The notes under the pieces are model-generated. The model was not told where the DNA came from and did no database searches. It saw nothing but the letters and a program-made list of their open reading frames with translations. From Rheinheimera sediminis (lineage in GTDB: Bacteria; Pseudomonadota; Gammaproteobacteria; Enterobacterales; Alteromonadaceae), in contig NZ_RZUF01000002.1 in the NCBI RefSeq assembly GCF_004005375.1, positions 1 through 64,000 on the forward strand: 64,000 bases of DNA, in the 5' to 3' direction. A program made the position numbers and the translations under genes. This document shows positions 44,587-54,150 of this stretch, one piece after another (positions within the stretch are counted from its first letter, which is position 1; every line of letters begins with the position of its first letter).

Positions 44587-45561
44587 GTGGAATTTATTGA
44601 TTACTACAGCGTGCTTGGCGTTGCACCAACTGCAGACGACAAAGCTATTAAAACGGCCTACCGCAAACTCGGGCGCAAGTATCACCCTGATGTCAGTAAA
44701 TTGCCGGACACTGCAGAAAAATTTAAGCGGGTTGCTGAAGCTTATGAGGTATTGCACAGCGCGGAGAAACGTGCCGAATATGATGCATTATGTGCAGCGC
44801 GCAGCCGTGGTTTTAACGGCCAGCCAGGCCAGACGAATTCAGGCTTTTATGCTGACAACAATGCGGCTTCCAATCAGGAATTTGCTGATTTTTTTAATGC
44901 TATTTTTGGCGAGGCTGGCTCACGTAGTCGGCAACAACATCGACAGCAACCGGGCTTTGACGAGAGCAATCCAATCAAAGGTGCAGATGTTGAGCTTGAG
45001 TGGCCCATTATGCTGGAAGACACCCTGGCGGATACCTCTAAGCAGATTGAATTTGTTATGCCACATGCTGGTCACCAGACAGGGCCGCTGGGGACTCAGC
45101 AATCGATAAAAAAATCGCTGAAGGTTAAAATTCCGGCCGGCATTCAGGATGGTGAGCGCATTCGGTTAAAAGGGCAGGGTTCTCCTGCTGCTGACAATGT
45201 TCCTAGTGGTGATTTGTATTTAACCATCCGCTTATTACCTCACCCACTGTTTGATGTTGAAGCCGACAATTTATTACTTACCGTGCCGCTGGCGCCCTGG
45301 GAAGCGGCGTTGGGGACAAAAATAACACTGCCTACGCTGAGCGGAAAAATTCAGTTGTCGATCCCTGCCAATAGCCAGGCGGGCCAACGTTTGCGGCTGA
45401 AAGGAAAAGGCCTGGTGGGGAAACAATCGACCGGAGACTTGATTGCGATTTTAAAAATTGTGATGCCAGCCACGCTGAATGACAGCAGTAACACACTGTG
45501 GGCTCAACTTGCTGACAGCGCCTGCTTCGATCCACGCCGCGAATGGAGTAACTTAGCATGA
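44587..45561 (+). CDS. cbpA: CbpA/DnaJ-class co-chaperone
   Basis: A co-chaperone of about 324 residues that stimulates DnaK ATPase. The J-domain (1-66) contains HPD at 33-35. A Gly/Phe/Asn-rich linker follows (about 75-105), then two C-terminal substrate-binding beta domains and no zinc finger, which distinguishes CbpA from DnaJ. GTG 44587 is chosen over TTG 44584 by comparison with the paralogous start at 46108, where GATGGGAT precedes the start at similar distance. cbpM overlaps its stop by 4 bp. Confidence 0.92.
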   Translation: MEFIDYYSVLGVAPTADDKAIKTAYRKLGRKYHPDVSKLPDTAEKFKRVAEAYEVLHSAEKRAEYDALCAARSRGFNGQPGQTNSGFYADNNAASNQEFADFFNAIFGEAGSRSRQQHRQQPGFDESNPIKGADVELEWPIMLEDTLADTSKQIEFVMPHAGHQTGPLGTQQSIKKSLKVKIPAGIQDGERIRLKGQGSPAADNVPSGDLYLTIRLLPHPLFDVEADNLLLTVPLAPWEAALGTKITLPTLSGKIQLSIPANSQAGQRLRLKGKGLVGKQSTGDLIAILKIVMPATLNDSSNTLWAQLADSACFDPRREWSNLA

Positions 45562-45875
45562 CGACCTTATCAGCAATTCACTCCGGCAATGCTCAGCTCA
45601 GTTTTGAAGAACTCTGCCTGACAACTCAGATTAATAAAGAAACCATGCTCGAATTGATCCAGCACGATATCGCGATTCCCATAGCGGGTAATCAGCCGCA
45701 GCACTGGCTATTTCATCTGACTTGCGTAACCAAAGTAAAAAAAGCGGCCCGTCTGAATCATGATTTAGGTATGGATTGGGCTGACCTGTATTTAGTGCTT
45801 AATCTATTGGATGAAATTGACCAACTGAGCACTGAAAATACCCAGTTAAAACAACAGCTGGCAAGGTTTCTCTAA
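45558..45875 (+). CDS. cbpM: CbpA modulator
   Basis: A 105-residue MerR-like helical protein that binds the CbpA J-domain and inhibits it. The N-terminal part ([27 protein letters not shown]) and the C-terminal leucine-rich helix ([18 protein letters not shown]) follow the CbpM pattern. Its ATG overlaps the cbpA stop (ATGA), indicating translational coupling. Confidence 0.92.
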   Translation: MTTLSAIHSGNAQLSFEELCLTTQINKETMLELIQHDIAIPIAGNQPQHWLFHLTCVTKVKKAARLNHDLGMDWADLYLVLNLLDEIDQLSTENTQLKQQLARFL

Positions 45876-46107
45876 CCATATTGGAACTCTGTTGCCACTA
45901 TTCAGAGTAGATAGAGCCTCCCTTAATAGACCCGATAGTTATAGACCGGACTGAGCTTTACGATCAATAAAAACGACAGCTAAAGCAGGCAACACAAAAC
46001 TATGGCGCTCCAGCTGTTCTGTTATTTAGTCTGCGTGCCAACGTACAGAATGGCACCTTATACGGCTGTTAGGCTGGCTGTAGGAATTCGTTAGATGGGA
46101 TCAGACA

Positions 46108-46371
46108 ATGGAGTTTAATGATTATTACACTGTACTTGGCGTCGTTGCAACGACAGATGCCAAAGCTATAAAAGCGGCCTATCGCAAACTTGGTCGCAAA
46201 TATCACCCTGATGTCAGCACATTGCCGAATACTGCAGAGATATTTAGACGTGTTGCTGAAGCCTATGCTGTCTTACACAGCACTGAGAAACGAGCCAAAT
46301 ATGATGCATATTGTGCCGCGCGTCGCCATGGTTTTATACGCTTAGTCCGGACACACGCTAGTGGGCGTTGA
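46108..46371 (+). CDS. J-domain-only fragment: partial duplicate of cbpA
   Basis: An 87-residue frame whose first 70 residues are nearly the same as the CbpA J-domain (EFNDYYTVLGVVATTDAKAI against [20 protein letters not shown]), with the HPD motif kept. After CAARRHGF the similarity is lost and the frame stops. Downstream non-coding sequence (about 46423-46450, TTTTTTGGCGAGGCAAGCTC) still resembles the region of cbpA encoding [11 protein letters not shown], so this is a decayed copy of a longer gene. The GATGGGAT sequence before the start is duplicated too. A J-domain-only protein could still act on DnaK. Confidence 0.75.
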   Translation: MEFNDYYTVLGVVATTDAKAIKAAYRKLGRKYHPDVSTLPNTAEIFRRVAEAYAVLHSTEKRAKYDAYCAARRHGFIRLVRTHASGR

Positions 46372-46613
46372 TGCGGTCTGCAAAGCGAATTTTTATCAGA
46401 GGGTGCTGGTTTGTTGAGACTTTTTTGGCGAGGCAAGCTCCGCGTAATAGGTTACGCATTGCTTTTCTAATAAGCGTTGCTCCATAAGCTTTGTTGCGCA
46501 TCCCTGACGTATGCTTTACTGTGCACCCTAGATGAATGTTAAATGGTCAGCTTTCTGAGATTTATCTAAAACAGTTTTTTTCAATAAAAACAATAAATTA
46601 AGGATAAGTGAAG

Positions 46614-46985
46614 ATGAATAAGTTTTTAAAAGCCAGCATCCTTTGCCCTATGTTAGTTCTTGGTATGAGCCAGGCAACTGCTGCTGTATTCAGTTCTGAG
46701 CAGGTCATTGCTAATCAACAGTTCAATTTCAATAAGCAGCAAGTATTGTCTTATGTCGACAGTACCGAAGTGCAGAATAAACTCATTGAGCTGGGCGTAA
46801 GTCCTGCTGATGCCAAACAACGTATAGCTAGTATGACTGCCGAAGAGCTTAGTGCGCTGAATACTCAGATGAACGAAATGCCAGCAGGCGGTATTGTTGG
46901 TGTTGTGGTGACTGTACTGGTGGTTGTGGTGGTCACGGATTTAATGGGTCTTACTGACGTTTACCCTTTTATCAACCCAATTTAA
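46614..46985 (+). CDS. PA2779-family exported membrane protein
   Basis: A protein of about 123 residues with a signal peptide (about 1-24, MSQATAA), a helical region containing VQNKLIELGVSPADAKQRIA and MTAEELSALNTQMNEMPAGG, and a C-terminal valine-rich membrane helix (about 94-112). This combination is the PA2779 family, usually encoded just before a PA2778-type cysteine peptidase, as here. ATG 46614 is preferred to GTG 46608 because AAGGA lies 9 nt before it. Function unknown. Confidence 0.78.
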   Translation: MNKFLKASILCPMLVLGMSQATAAVFSSEQVIANQQFNFNKQQVLSYVDSTEVQNKLIELGVSPADAKQRIASMTAEELSALNTQMNEMPAGGIVGVVVTVLVVVVVTDLMGLTDVYPFINPI

Positions 46986-46988
46986 TTC

Positions 46989-47966
46989 GTGATTTTGATG
47001 GTTTTGCTACGACAGGCCTGCCTTTTGGCGGGCTTGTTGCTTTTACTGACCGGCTGTCAAACGCCGCCACAAACCAAGCTGCTGCTGGCTGAGCCTCCAG
47101 CTATTGCTCGTCAGCATCTTATCCCGCTGGTACCATTTTATCCGCAGCAAGAGTATTTTTGCGGCCCAACTACCTTAGCTGAAGTGGCTGGTTTTTATGG
47201 GCTTGAAAAAGACCCTGCCATTATAGCGCCCACTACCTTTATTTCGGGTTTGCAAGGCACTCTGCAAATTGAAATGTCGGCTGCCACACGGCAACTTGGG
47301 CTGGTTGCTTATGCGCAGCGCGGTACCATGCAGCAACTGTTAAGTCTGGTTGCTGAAAATATTCCAATCATAGTGCTACAAAATAACTCTCTGGCCTGGC
47401 TGCCGCAGTGGCATTATGCCGTGGTAATTGGTTACGACCTGCAAAGCAAAGAAGTGATTTTGCATACCGGAGTGACTGAAGCGCACCGGCTGAACTTTTC
47501 TACCTTTGAGCGCACCTGGGCACGGGGTAACTATTGGCTGCTGGCTATGTTGCCTGCGGATAAAAGCAGTGCCCAGTTTGATGCTTTTATTTACACCAAA
47601 GCCAGCCAGGATTTATTGAGCACTCAACAGCTTGATAGCGGTATTACCGCGCTTAACACTGCGACAAAGCAATGGCCTGATTATTGGTTACCTTATTTTT
47701 TGCTGGGTAATCATTATTTCTCAAGCCAGCCTTTGGTTGCGGCACACTGGTTTGAAAAAGGCCTGGCTTTTGCGCAGCAGGAAATATCTTATCTGAACAA
47801 TTACGCTGTGCTGCTGAGTGAACAAGGTTGCCAGGCTAAAGCAACCACACTGATTGAAGCTGCTTTGAAAATAGCTCCGAATGATAGCAATCTGCTGGAC
47901 AGTCAAAAAAATATAAATGCCGCGCCAGCTTCAGCGACTGGCGTTGTCTTCGAATGCCCGCTCTAA
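46989..47966 (+). CDS. PA2778-family cysteine peptidase with TPR region
   Basis: A 325-residue lipoprotein (lipobox LLTGC, about residues 20-24). The peptidase C39-like domain (about 45-195) has the catalytic Cys in QQEYFCGPTTLAEV and His in WHYAVVIGYD. The C-terminal third has tetratricopeptide-like helices (about 215-310). It starts 3 bp after the PA2779-type gene. GTG 46989 is used; ATG 46998 is in frame; no strong ribosome site is seen, so coupling to the upstream gene is likely. The bacteriocin-processing fold suggests it cuts a peptide, possibly its partner. Confidence 0.82.
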   Translation: MILMVLLRQACLLAGLLLLLTGCQTPPQTKLLLAEPPAIARQHLIPLVPFYPQQEYFCGPTTLAEVAGFYGLEKDPAIIAPTTFISGLQGTLQIEMSAATRQLGLVAYAQRGTMQQLLSLVAENIPIIVLQNNSLAWLPQWHYAVVIGYDLQSKEVILHTGVTEAHRLNFSTFERTWARGNYWLLAMLPADKSSAQFDAFIYTKASQDLLSTQQLDSGITALNTATKQWPDYWLPYFLLGNHYFSSQPLVAAHWFEKGLAFAQQEISYLNNYAVLLSEQGCQAKATTLIEAALKIAPNDSNLLDSQKNINAAPASATGVVFECPL

Positions 47967-48092
47967 AGAACGGATCAGATTCGGGCGATCAGCATTGATT
48001 ATGCCGCTATGCACAACGACCCCATGTTTGAGCGGTTACAGAACCTGATGGCCAGCCTGAAAAACTACGAAACACAGCGTCAGATTTTTTAG
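47967..48092 (+). pseudogene. Remnant of a TPR-type protein C-terminus
   Basis: Directly after the PA2778-type stop, the same frame stays open for about 40 codons and encodes IDYAAMHNDPMFERLQNLMASL before a stop. This pattern is the usual C-terminal tail of TPR-containing regulators, but no start or upstream body is present. It is probably the end of a deleted gene. The remainder of the gap to 48370 holds no other gene; a promoter for the next gene should be near 48200-48270. Confidence 0.4.
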
Positions 48093-48370
48093 CTGCAAAA
48101 GCTTTCTGCCGGACGCTTTTTAGCGGCTGATTGTTATAAGAGCTCACCATAACCCCCTCTGGTTTAAATTATGCTTTGACTATTCTGTTCCCCTAACCAA
48201 GCCGCACTACTGCTGTAGATTAGCTGAGAGATTTCTTGTTAACTTATTGATTTTTAATAAGTGTCATATTAATGTCAGCTGACAGATGTTGGACTGTCAC
48301 AGCAAAGTCGTCAGAAGTTTTGGCCTGTCGTGCTGTACTTGAGCCGAACTTAATGAACGGAGAAACTTCC

Positions 48371-48778
48371 ATGAATATTCAAGCTGACCGTGCTGTCGCA
48401 TTTTTTGATTTGGCTGACGATTGTATACGTGTTGAATCCTCTTTCCTGACGGGAATGGAGCAAGTGTTTGTTAATGACGAACTGATCTCGAAAAAGCTAA
48501 GCTGGCGTTTTAAGTCTGTGCATACCTTTGAATGGAAAGGACAGACTATTGAAATCAAGATCCGCCTTAGCGGTAGGTTGCTCAGCTCTGTGGTGATTGA
48601 GTTTTGGGTCAATAGCGAAATGAAAGACAGTGACGAGTGGGATCTTAAGCGGGTTATGCAGCAAGCTAAGCAGTTAAAAGCTCAGCAGTCCTGGTGGAAG
48701 ATGTTACTGACTATCTTTGTGTTTGGTATGGCGGGTGCCGCTGTAGGTTATAGCCTGGCTTCACTGTTTAAAGGATGA
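48371..48778 (+). CDS. Unknown protein with C-terminal membrane anchor
   Basis: A protein of about 135 residues. The frame opens earlier (48272), but ATG 48371 has GGAG about 9 nt before it. Residues 1-90 are a soluble, beta-rich domain; a helix with KQLKAQQSWWK leads into one membrane segment (about 110-132, TIFVFGMAGAAVGYSLASLF). No family recognised. It is followed 4 bp later by an XRE regulator that also has a membrane anchor, so the two likely work together. Confidence 0.65.
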   Translation: MNIQADRAVAFFDLADDCIRVESSFLTGMEQVFVNDELISKKLSWRFKSVHTFEWKGQTIEIKIRLSGRLLSSVVIEFWVNSEMKDSDEWDLKRVMQQAKQLKAQQSWWKMLLTIFVFGMAGAAVGYSLASLFKG

Positions 48779-48782
48779 TGCT

Positions 48783-49091
48783 ATGCAGCTTAACTTCGTG
48801 TTTATTCGCCAACTGCGAATAGAAAAAGGCTGGACCCAGCAACACTTAGCAGATATTTGTGCTGTGAGTTTACGTACTATTCAACGGGTGGAAGTGCAGG
48901 GCATAGCCTCACTTGAAACCAGTAAAGCCCTGGCTGCGGCTTTTGAGGTGGATCGTGAATTATTGTTGGGGGAAGCCGGGTTGCCGGTTCCTGCGGTGGC
49001 TGGCAAAAAACCTCTGCCATTCTGGCTGCTGTGCATTACTTTTTTAGCCGGCACAGTTTTTGGTGCATTTTTGCTGAGTTTATTGCGTTAG
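48783..49091 (+). CDS. XRE-family regulator with C-terminal membrane helix
   Basis: A 102-residue protein. Residues 7-60 are an HTH_3/XRE domain (IRQLRIEKGWTQQHLADIC, then SLRTIQRVE). The tail after KKPLPF is a single membrane segment (about 78-99). DNA binding from the membrane is thus predicted. It starts 4 bp after the membrane-anchored partner gene. Such HTH-plus-transmembrane pairs are common in gammaproteobacteria, but their targets are mostly unknown. Confidence 0.8.
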   Translation: MQLNFVFIRQLRIEKGWTQQHLADICAVSLRTIQRVEVQGIASLETSKALAAAFEVDRELLLGEAGLPVPAVAGKKPLPFWLLCITFLAGTVFGAFLLSLLR

Positions 49092-49276
49092 CAGGGCTGT
49101 TTTGTTTTGATATAAAGCAGAGAGCAGGTCAGTAGCTATTCACTTGGAATGCCCAGAGATGTGCTGAACCAGTTGATACCAAACCGTGCTTTTCCCAATT
49201 CTTGTAAGCAGGAGGAACATCGCATCAATGATGTTCCTCCTGTGACTGACAGTAAAAGTGTACGACTGTGCAGTAC

Positions 49277-52219
49277 TTATCTGCTGACCACCAGCTCGTC
49301 GCCGCTATACTCAATGGTCTGCGTTATTGGGCCTGTCAGGGATTTTGCCATACCCTCCGCAGCGCCTATCCAGCGGATATTCATGCTGATTTTTTGCTGC
49401 ATGCCGTCAAATTCGCCCTGGCGTTTGCCAATGGTCAGAATGCCTTTGGCATCGTCGTAACTCAGCTCTATGGTGCTGTATTTGCCTTTTTCGTAGTCGT
49501 AGCTGCGGCCATCGTCGTTATACAGGCTGTAGTGGCCGTTGGCACCTGTGTATATATTCAGCGTGATGGGGGCATCGGGTTTGTCGTTGACAAACTGAAT
49601 GTCTTCGCCTGTTGGCACTATCGAACCTGCTTTGACGTACAAAGGCATCTTCTCTAGAGGCGCTGCGGCCTGAATATGCTGGCCACCGCTGAGTTTTTCC
49701 CCGCTATAAAAATCATACCAGTCGGCGCCTTGCGGCAGATACAGAGCACGGTTTCGGGCCTGGTATTCGTAGACAGGGCTGACTAAAAAGGCTGGACCAA
49801 ACATATACTGATCGTTCAGATTAATAGCGGTTTTGTCGGCCGGGAAATCCATCACTAAACCACGCATCAGGGTGTTGTCGGTCAGGTGCATTTTGCCTGC
49901 TTCGCTGTAGATATAAGGCAGTAACTGGTAACGCAGTTTGGTGTAATACACCAGACTGTTGTAAACCTCGCTGCCTTCATCGGCCAGGTTATAAATTTCG
50001 CGGTACGGGTTTTGGCCGTGCGAGCGGAAGATAGGCACAAAAGCGCCAAACTGGAACCAGCGTAAGTTCAGCTCTTGCCATGGGCCCTGATCTTCCGGCT
50101 GTAAACCTGAGTAATGACCGACAGCGCTGCCGTCTTTTTTCCAGCGGTACTTATCTTCGGGCGTAAAGCCACCGATATCGAAAGTCCAGTTCGGCATACC
50201 GGCTAAACCTACGCCTATGCCTGCTGCTATTTGTTCTTTTAAATTCGACCAGCGTGGCACTATATCACCACTCCAGATGGCGGCACCGGCGCGTTGTTGT
50301 CCGGCAAAACCTGAGCGGGTTAAGATAAAGGCGCGTTTATCCGGATCGGTCTGGCGCTCGCCTAAATACACGCCTTCGGCATTGGCCAGGCCATAAGAGT
50401 TAAAGTATGCAGTGCCTGAACCAATGGAGAGCGGCGTCATATTTTCTTTGCGTTTACTGATGCTTAAGTTGGAATGCATATCCGGCTCTGATGCATCCAG
50501 CCACCAGGCATCAATGCCTAAGACATTTAAATTCTCTGCAATTTGGCGCCAGAAAATTTGCTGGGACTCTTTTGGATAAGGGTCGTAGAAACCGTTCAGG
50601 TAGCCAGGGCCTATCCAGTCCAGATTCTTTTCTTTTTCCACGTTGTTACTGAGCATATAGCCTTTGGCGTCCAGCTCTTTGTAGTTGTCTGTGCTGGCAT
50701 AAAACTTAGGCCAAACCGAAATCATGATATTGGCATTGAGCGCATGCACCTCATCGACCATTTTTTTCGGATCAGGAAAATGCTTCAGATCGAATTTGTG
50801 ACTGCCCCAGGCATCCTGTGGCCAGTAGGACCAGTCCAGTACTATGTTATCCAGAGGAATTTTGCGTTTACGGTATTCTTTCACCACATCCACCAGCTGT
50901 TGCTGATTGGTGTAGCGCTCGCGACTTTGCCAAAAACCATAGACCCATTTGGGCAATAACACGGCTTTGCCTGTTAAGCTGCGGTAACCGCTGATAATGT
51001 CGTCAGCTTTGTCTCCGGCAATGTAATAGTAGTCAATGGCTTTGCCGCTTTCAGAGGCAAAGGTCAGCGAATACTGCTCGTCTTTTGGTAGTGGCTTGCT
51101 GTGTTCAAGGAAAACATAACCACCTTGCGAATCCCATTCAAGTTCAATGTTTTGCGCCACATCAGCGCTAAACTCCGCTTGAGTCATGTGGTACCAGGGG
51201 TTCCAGTTCATTCGCCAGCGATCCAGCAATAGCTTGCCGCCAATACTGAGTTTGGCATAACCACTGTTATACAGTCTGAACTTGTGCATGCCGGCTTGAG
51301 CTGTGCTGATTGAGCCTTTCCAAACCACACGCGGTTGTTTCAGCTCGCCCAGCTCTTTTGGAAAAGGGAATTCGCGTACATTGTTGTTGGCTAAATACTG
51401 GTAGTTAGGGCCTTGTTCTATGCGGCTTAACAGCAGTTTATCGCCATCGTAATACTCTGCCGTCAGCCCACCCGGATTGCCGTTGGCGTCAAACAGCTTA
51501 AAGTGGTCAAAAAACGGCTGAGCGCCTTTGGTATCACCAAACTGAGTAATAGAAGCATTGTCCCACAACACGCCGTAATTGCGGGTAGACACCACCAATG
51601 GTATCGAAATCACCAGGTTATGGGTGGTGAGTTCAACATGTTCGCCAGCGTAGTTGACCTGACCATTTTGATGCTGGCCCAAACCAAAAAAGCCCTCGTC
51701 TGTGTCTTTGTTCCATTGTTGCTGCAGTGCATAGGAGTCGGCCGCAGCTTGCACCGGATCTTTGGTTACAGGGCCAAATTCACGTTTGGCTTCAGCTAAG
51801 GTAACCTGGCCATTTTTATCGATAAAGTGCACAGCGCCATCCACTAAAGACACTACGGCTGTCAGTTGGCTGGTTTTCAACAGCAGCTGTTCACCTTGTT
51901 GCTCCAGGCTGAATTTGCCTTGTGGTTTGGCTGTCACCATTAAACTATTGGCCACAGCGCTCAAGGTGCTGTGGGGTAGTGCTGTGACCCGGATAATACG
52001 GTCGCTCATCACCTCCAGCCGCAGTAATTGGGTTTGCTGCTGTGGCAGTTCAATCAGCACACCATGTTCGGTGCTTTGGTAGCTGCCGAGCTGTTTTACC
52101 ACACCAGTAGTGACAGCTTGATCTGTGGCAGCGGGGGAGCAGGCTTGTAAGAGGGCAAGCGGCAGTGCCGCCAGTGCCGCCAGTGCAAACCTGAAGACAG
52201 ATCCTTTATGTTTTCTCAT
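49277..52219 (-). CDS. GH31 alpha-xylosidase with PA14 domain
   Basis: A lipoprotein of about 980 residues (lipobox LLQAC). Domains: N-terminal beta-sandwich, an inserted PA14 domain (about 235-370; AEYYDGDKLL, VVWKGSISTAQAGMHKFRLY), the GH31 TIM barrel with nucleophile Asp in WWLDASEPD (about residue 570) and acid Asp in IWSGDIVPRW (about 648), and C-terminal beta domains. GH31 plus PA14 is the layout of Cellvibrio japonicus Xyl31A, which removes alpha-xylose from xyloglucan oligosaccharides. The start is set at the second ATG because GGAGAG precedes it (the first ATG is at 52231). It lies 35 bp after the GH35 gene. Confidence 0.88.
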   Translation of the reverse strand: MRKHKGSVFRFALAALAALPLALLQACSPAATDQAVTTGVVKQLGSYQSTEHGVLIELPQQQTQLLRLEVMSDRIIRVTALPHSTLSAVANSLMVTAKPQGKFSLEQQGEQLLLKTSQLTAVVSLVDGAVHFIDKNGQVTLAEAKREFGPVTKDPVQAAADSYALQQQWNKDTDEGFFGLGQHQNGQVNYAGEHVELTTHNLVISIPLVVSTRNYGVLWDNASITQFGDTKGAQPFFDHFKLFDANGNPGGLTAEYYDGDKLLLSRIEQGPNYQYLANNNVREFPFPKELGELKQPRVVWKGSISTAQAGMHKFRLYNSGYAKLSIGGKLLLDRWRMNWNPWYHMTQAEFSADVAQNIELEWDSQGGYVFLEHSKPLPKDEQYSLTFASESGKAIDYYYIAGDKADDIISGYRSLTGKAVLLPKWVYGFWQSRERYTNQQQLVDVVKEYRKRKIPLDNIVLDWSYWPQDAWGSHKFDLKHFPDPKKMVDEVHALNANIMISVWPKFYASTDNYKELDAKGYMLSNNVEKEKNLDWIGPGYLNGFYDPYPKESQQIFWRQIAENLNVLGIDAWWLDASEPDMHSNLSISKRKENMTPLSIGSGTAYFNSYGLANAEGVYLGERQTDPDKRAFILTRSGFAGQQRAGAAIWSGDIVPRWSNLKEQIAAGIGVGLAGMPNWTFDIGGFTPEDKYRWKKDGSAVGHYSGLQPEDQGPWQELNLRWFQFGAFVPIFRSHGQNPYREIYNLADEGSEVYNSLVYYTKLRYQLLPYIYSEAGKMHLTDNTLMRGLVMDFPADKTAINLNDQYMFGPAFLVSPVYEYQARNRALYLPQGADWYDFYSGEKLSGGQHIQAAAPLEKMPLYVKAGSIVPTGEDIQFVNDKPDAPITLNIYTGANGHYSLYNDDGRSYDYEKGKYSTIELSYDDAKGILTIGKRQGEFDGMQQKISMNIRWIGAAEGMAKSLTGPITQTIEYSGDELVVSR

Positions 52220-52254
52220 TAAACTCTCCATATAATTCTCATTTAATCAATACA

Positions 52255-54018
52255 TTAGTGCTGATAGGTGCTCAGGGTCACCTTCAGCAGATGTGGTTTG
52301 GAGGTAAAGTTCAGCCCCCAGTCGGTTTGGTCACCATTCCAAACCCGCTCAAATACCCATTTGCCCTGCTCGAAATGGCCTTCTTCTACTCTGGCAATAA
52401 AGGGGCTGGCCGCCAATTCGTCTGATGCAGAAAAACTGACGCGGGCCCGCAGTGCAGTGAGCAAATACTCGTTGTCTGATAGTTTGGCGATCAGCACACC
52501 GCCTGAAGCCGGGCTATTGCCGACAGGCGGGTCAATCCAAAACATCCTGCGGCCATAGGTGATTTCAACATTCCATAAGCCCAAATCCAGGCGCTGGGTA
52601 AAAAGCTCCGGATCAGTTTTGATGTCGTCAGGCTGCTGCTCTGTGGCATTGGCATTCCAGATCTTTTGTTGTTCAGCAAAGGAATCATGAGGTTCAGCCA
52701 GACCCCAGACTTCAGATTCAAAGCTCAGCTTGGCCCAGATCTCTGCAAAGGGCCGCACCAACTGATACAACTCAGCAAAAGGCGCTATGGTGTTTTCGTC
52801 CATAGTTTTAGCACCAAGCGGATAGTTGGCGTAGTCAGTGTCATCCATACCAAAAGGTGAAAAGCCTATGCCCTGATGCCCCAGCGTACTGAAGAAATAA
52901 CGGGCATAGGGCTGGTCGTTGCCAATCTCGGCAACAAAAAGCGGGTTGTTTGGCCTGGAGTACAGATCCAGTACTTTGTCGACTGTTTTATGGTCGCGGA
53001 AATAGATATCAGGGCTAATCATATCTACGCTTGGCGCGGCAATTCGCCACAGATCCAGCACATTGTCGGTAGGACCACCCATCGAGTAGCCATCGCCCGG
53101 ATGAAAGGGGTTACGTAAGGCCACATTCACATTCATCGGCAGGTTTTTAATGGCTTTGCCCGCCTGAGCCAGCTCTTCGCAAAACCTGGCTATATGGTAA
53201 GCATGAAAGTGTTCATCGGCGTCTTTGGCAAATACCTGCTGCCAGGTGCCGGCTTTGAGCCCAAGCTTTTCAGTTAACTCAGTGGGTACTTGTTGTTGGA
53301 ACTGTGCTTCGGCCATAGCCGAAAAATCACGTTTTGAGCCATAGGTGCCGACTTCATTCTCAATTTGCACCATAATCACAGTGTGCTGCGGGTCATGCTG
53401 TTGCAGATACTGCATCAAGCGGACAAAGGCCTTTTTATCGGCCTGCAGTGTGTTTTTCCCCAAGGGCGATAAGGAGTTTAAAACGCTGCCGTCTTGTTTC
53501 ACCACCCGAGGAAATCTTTTGTTATCGGTTTTTACCCAGGCTGGCGCGTAGTGGGGCGCATTGTTTTTCCAGGTTGCAAACCAGAGCAGGTTTAAACGCA
53601 GATCACGTTCGCGCGCCTGCTGCAATAAAACATCCAGATAGCTGAAATCAAACTCACCCTCTTTTGGTTCTATTTGTTCCCATGCGACCGGGATACTTAA
53701 AGTATTGGCCGACATCTGCTCTACCACAGGCCAGACTTTATCTAACACGGCTGGATAATTGGCTGAATTATTGGCCTGAGCGCCCAAAATTAAATAAGCT
53801 TTACCGTCCACCCAAAAGCTGTGTTTACCATTTTTTGTAATAACCTGTGGCAAGGGGGTAGCCACTGATGTGACTGTTTCTGTGTCAGCTTCAACCGCCT
53901 GAACTGCCTGTACTTGTTGTCCTTGGCCTGGTCCGGCACAGCCTGATATCAGGCTAAAAGCCACCAAGGATAACAGCCACTGTCGGTACAACAACGAAAT
54001 ACTCGATCGACTTGTCAT
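52255..54018 (-). CDS. GH35 beta-galactosidase
   Basis: A 587-residue lipoprotein (lipobox ISGC, about residues 24-27). The catalytic TIM barrel has the acid/base Glu in MVQIENEVGTYG (about residue 215) and nucleophile Glu in LFVAEIGND (about 363). The C-terminal domain is of the DUF5597 type found in Bgl35A-like enzymes. Expected to remove terminal beta-galactose from xyloglucan side chains, judging by the neighbouring GH31, GH95 and TonB receptor genes. It lies 132 bp after the receptor gene. Confidence 0.9.
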   Translation of the reverse strand: MTSRSSISLLYRQWLLSLVAFSLISGCAGPGQGQQVQAVQAVEADTETVTSVATPLPQVITKNGKHSFWVDGKAYLILGAQANNSANYPAVLDKVWPVVEQMSANTLSIPVAWEQIEPKEGEFDFSYLDVLLQQARERDLRLNLLWFATWKNNAPHYAPAWVKTDNKRFPRVVKQDGSVLNSLSPLGKNTLQADKKAFVRLMQYLQQHDPQHTVIMVQIENEVGTYGSKRDFSAMAEAQFQQQVPTELTEKLGLKAGTWQQVFAKDADEHFHAYHIARFCEELAQAGKAIKNLPMNVNVALRNPFHPGDGYSMGGPTDNVLDLWRIAAPSVDMISPDIYFRDHKTVDKVLDLYSRPNNPLFVAEIGNDQPYARYFFSTLGHQGIGFSPFGMDDTDYANYPLGAKTMDENTIAPFAELYQLVRPFAEIWAKLSFESEVWGLAEPHDSFAEQQKIWNANATEQQPDDIKTDPELFTQRLDLGLWNVEITYGRRMFWIDPPVGNSPASGGVLIAKLSDNEYLLTALRARVSFSASDELAASPFIARVEEGHFEQGKWVFERVWNGDQTDWGLNFTSKPHLLKVTLSTYQH

Positions 54019-54150
54019 GCAAAATACCCTTCATACTCTGTTGTAAAGCAGCCGGACAACGTTGAAGTCTCGGCTGCGCTTCAGAACTAAATAAGCTCTG
54101 CTCACCCCTTCAGGCTGCAGAGCCCAGCATGCTATGGCTCAGGCTATGGC

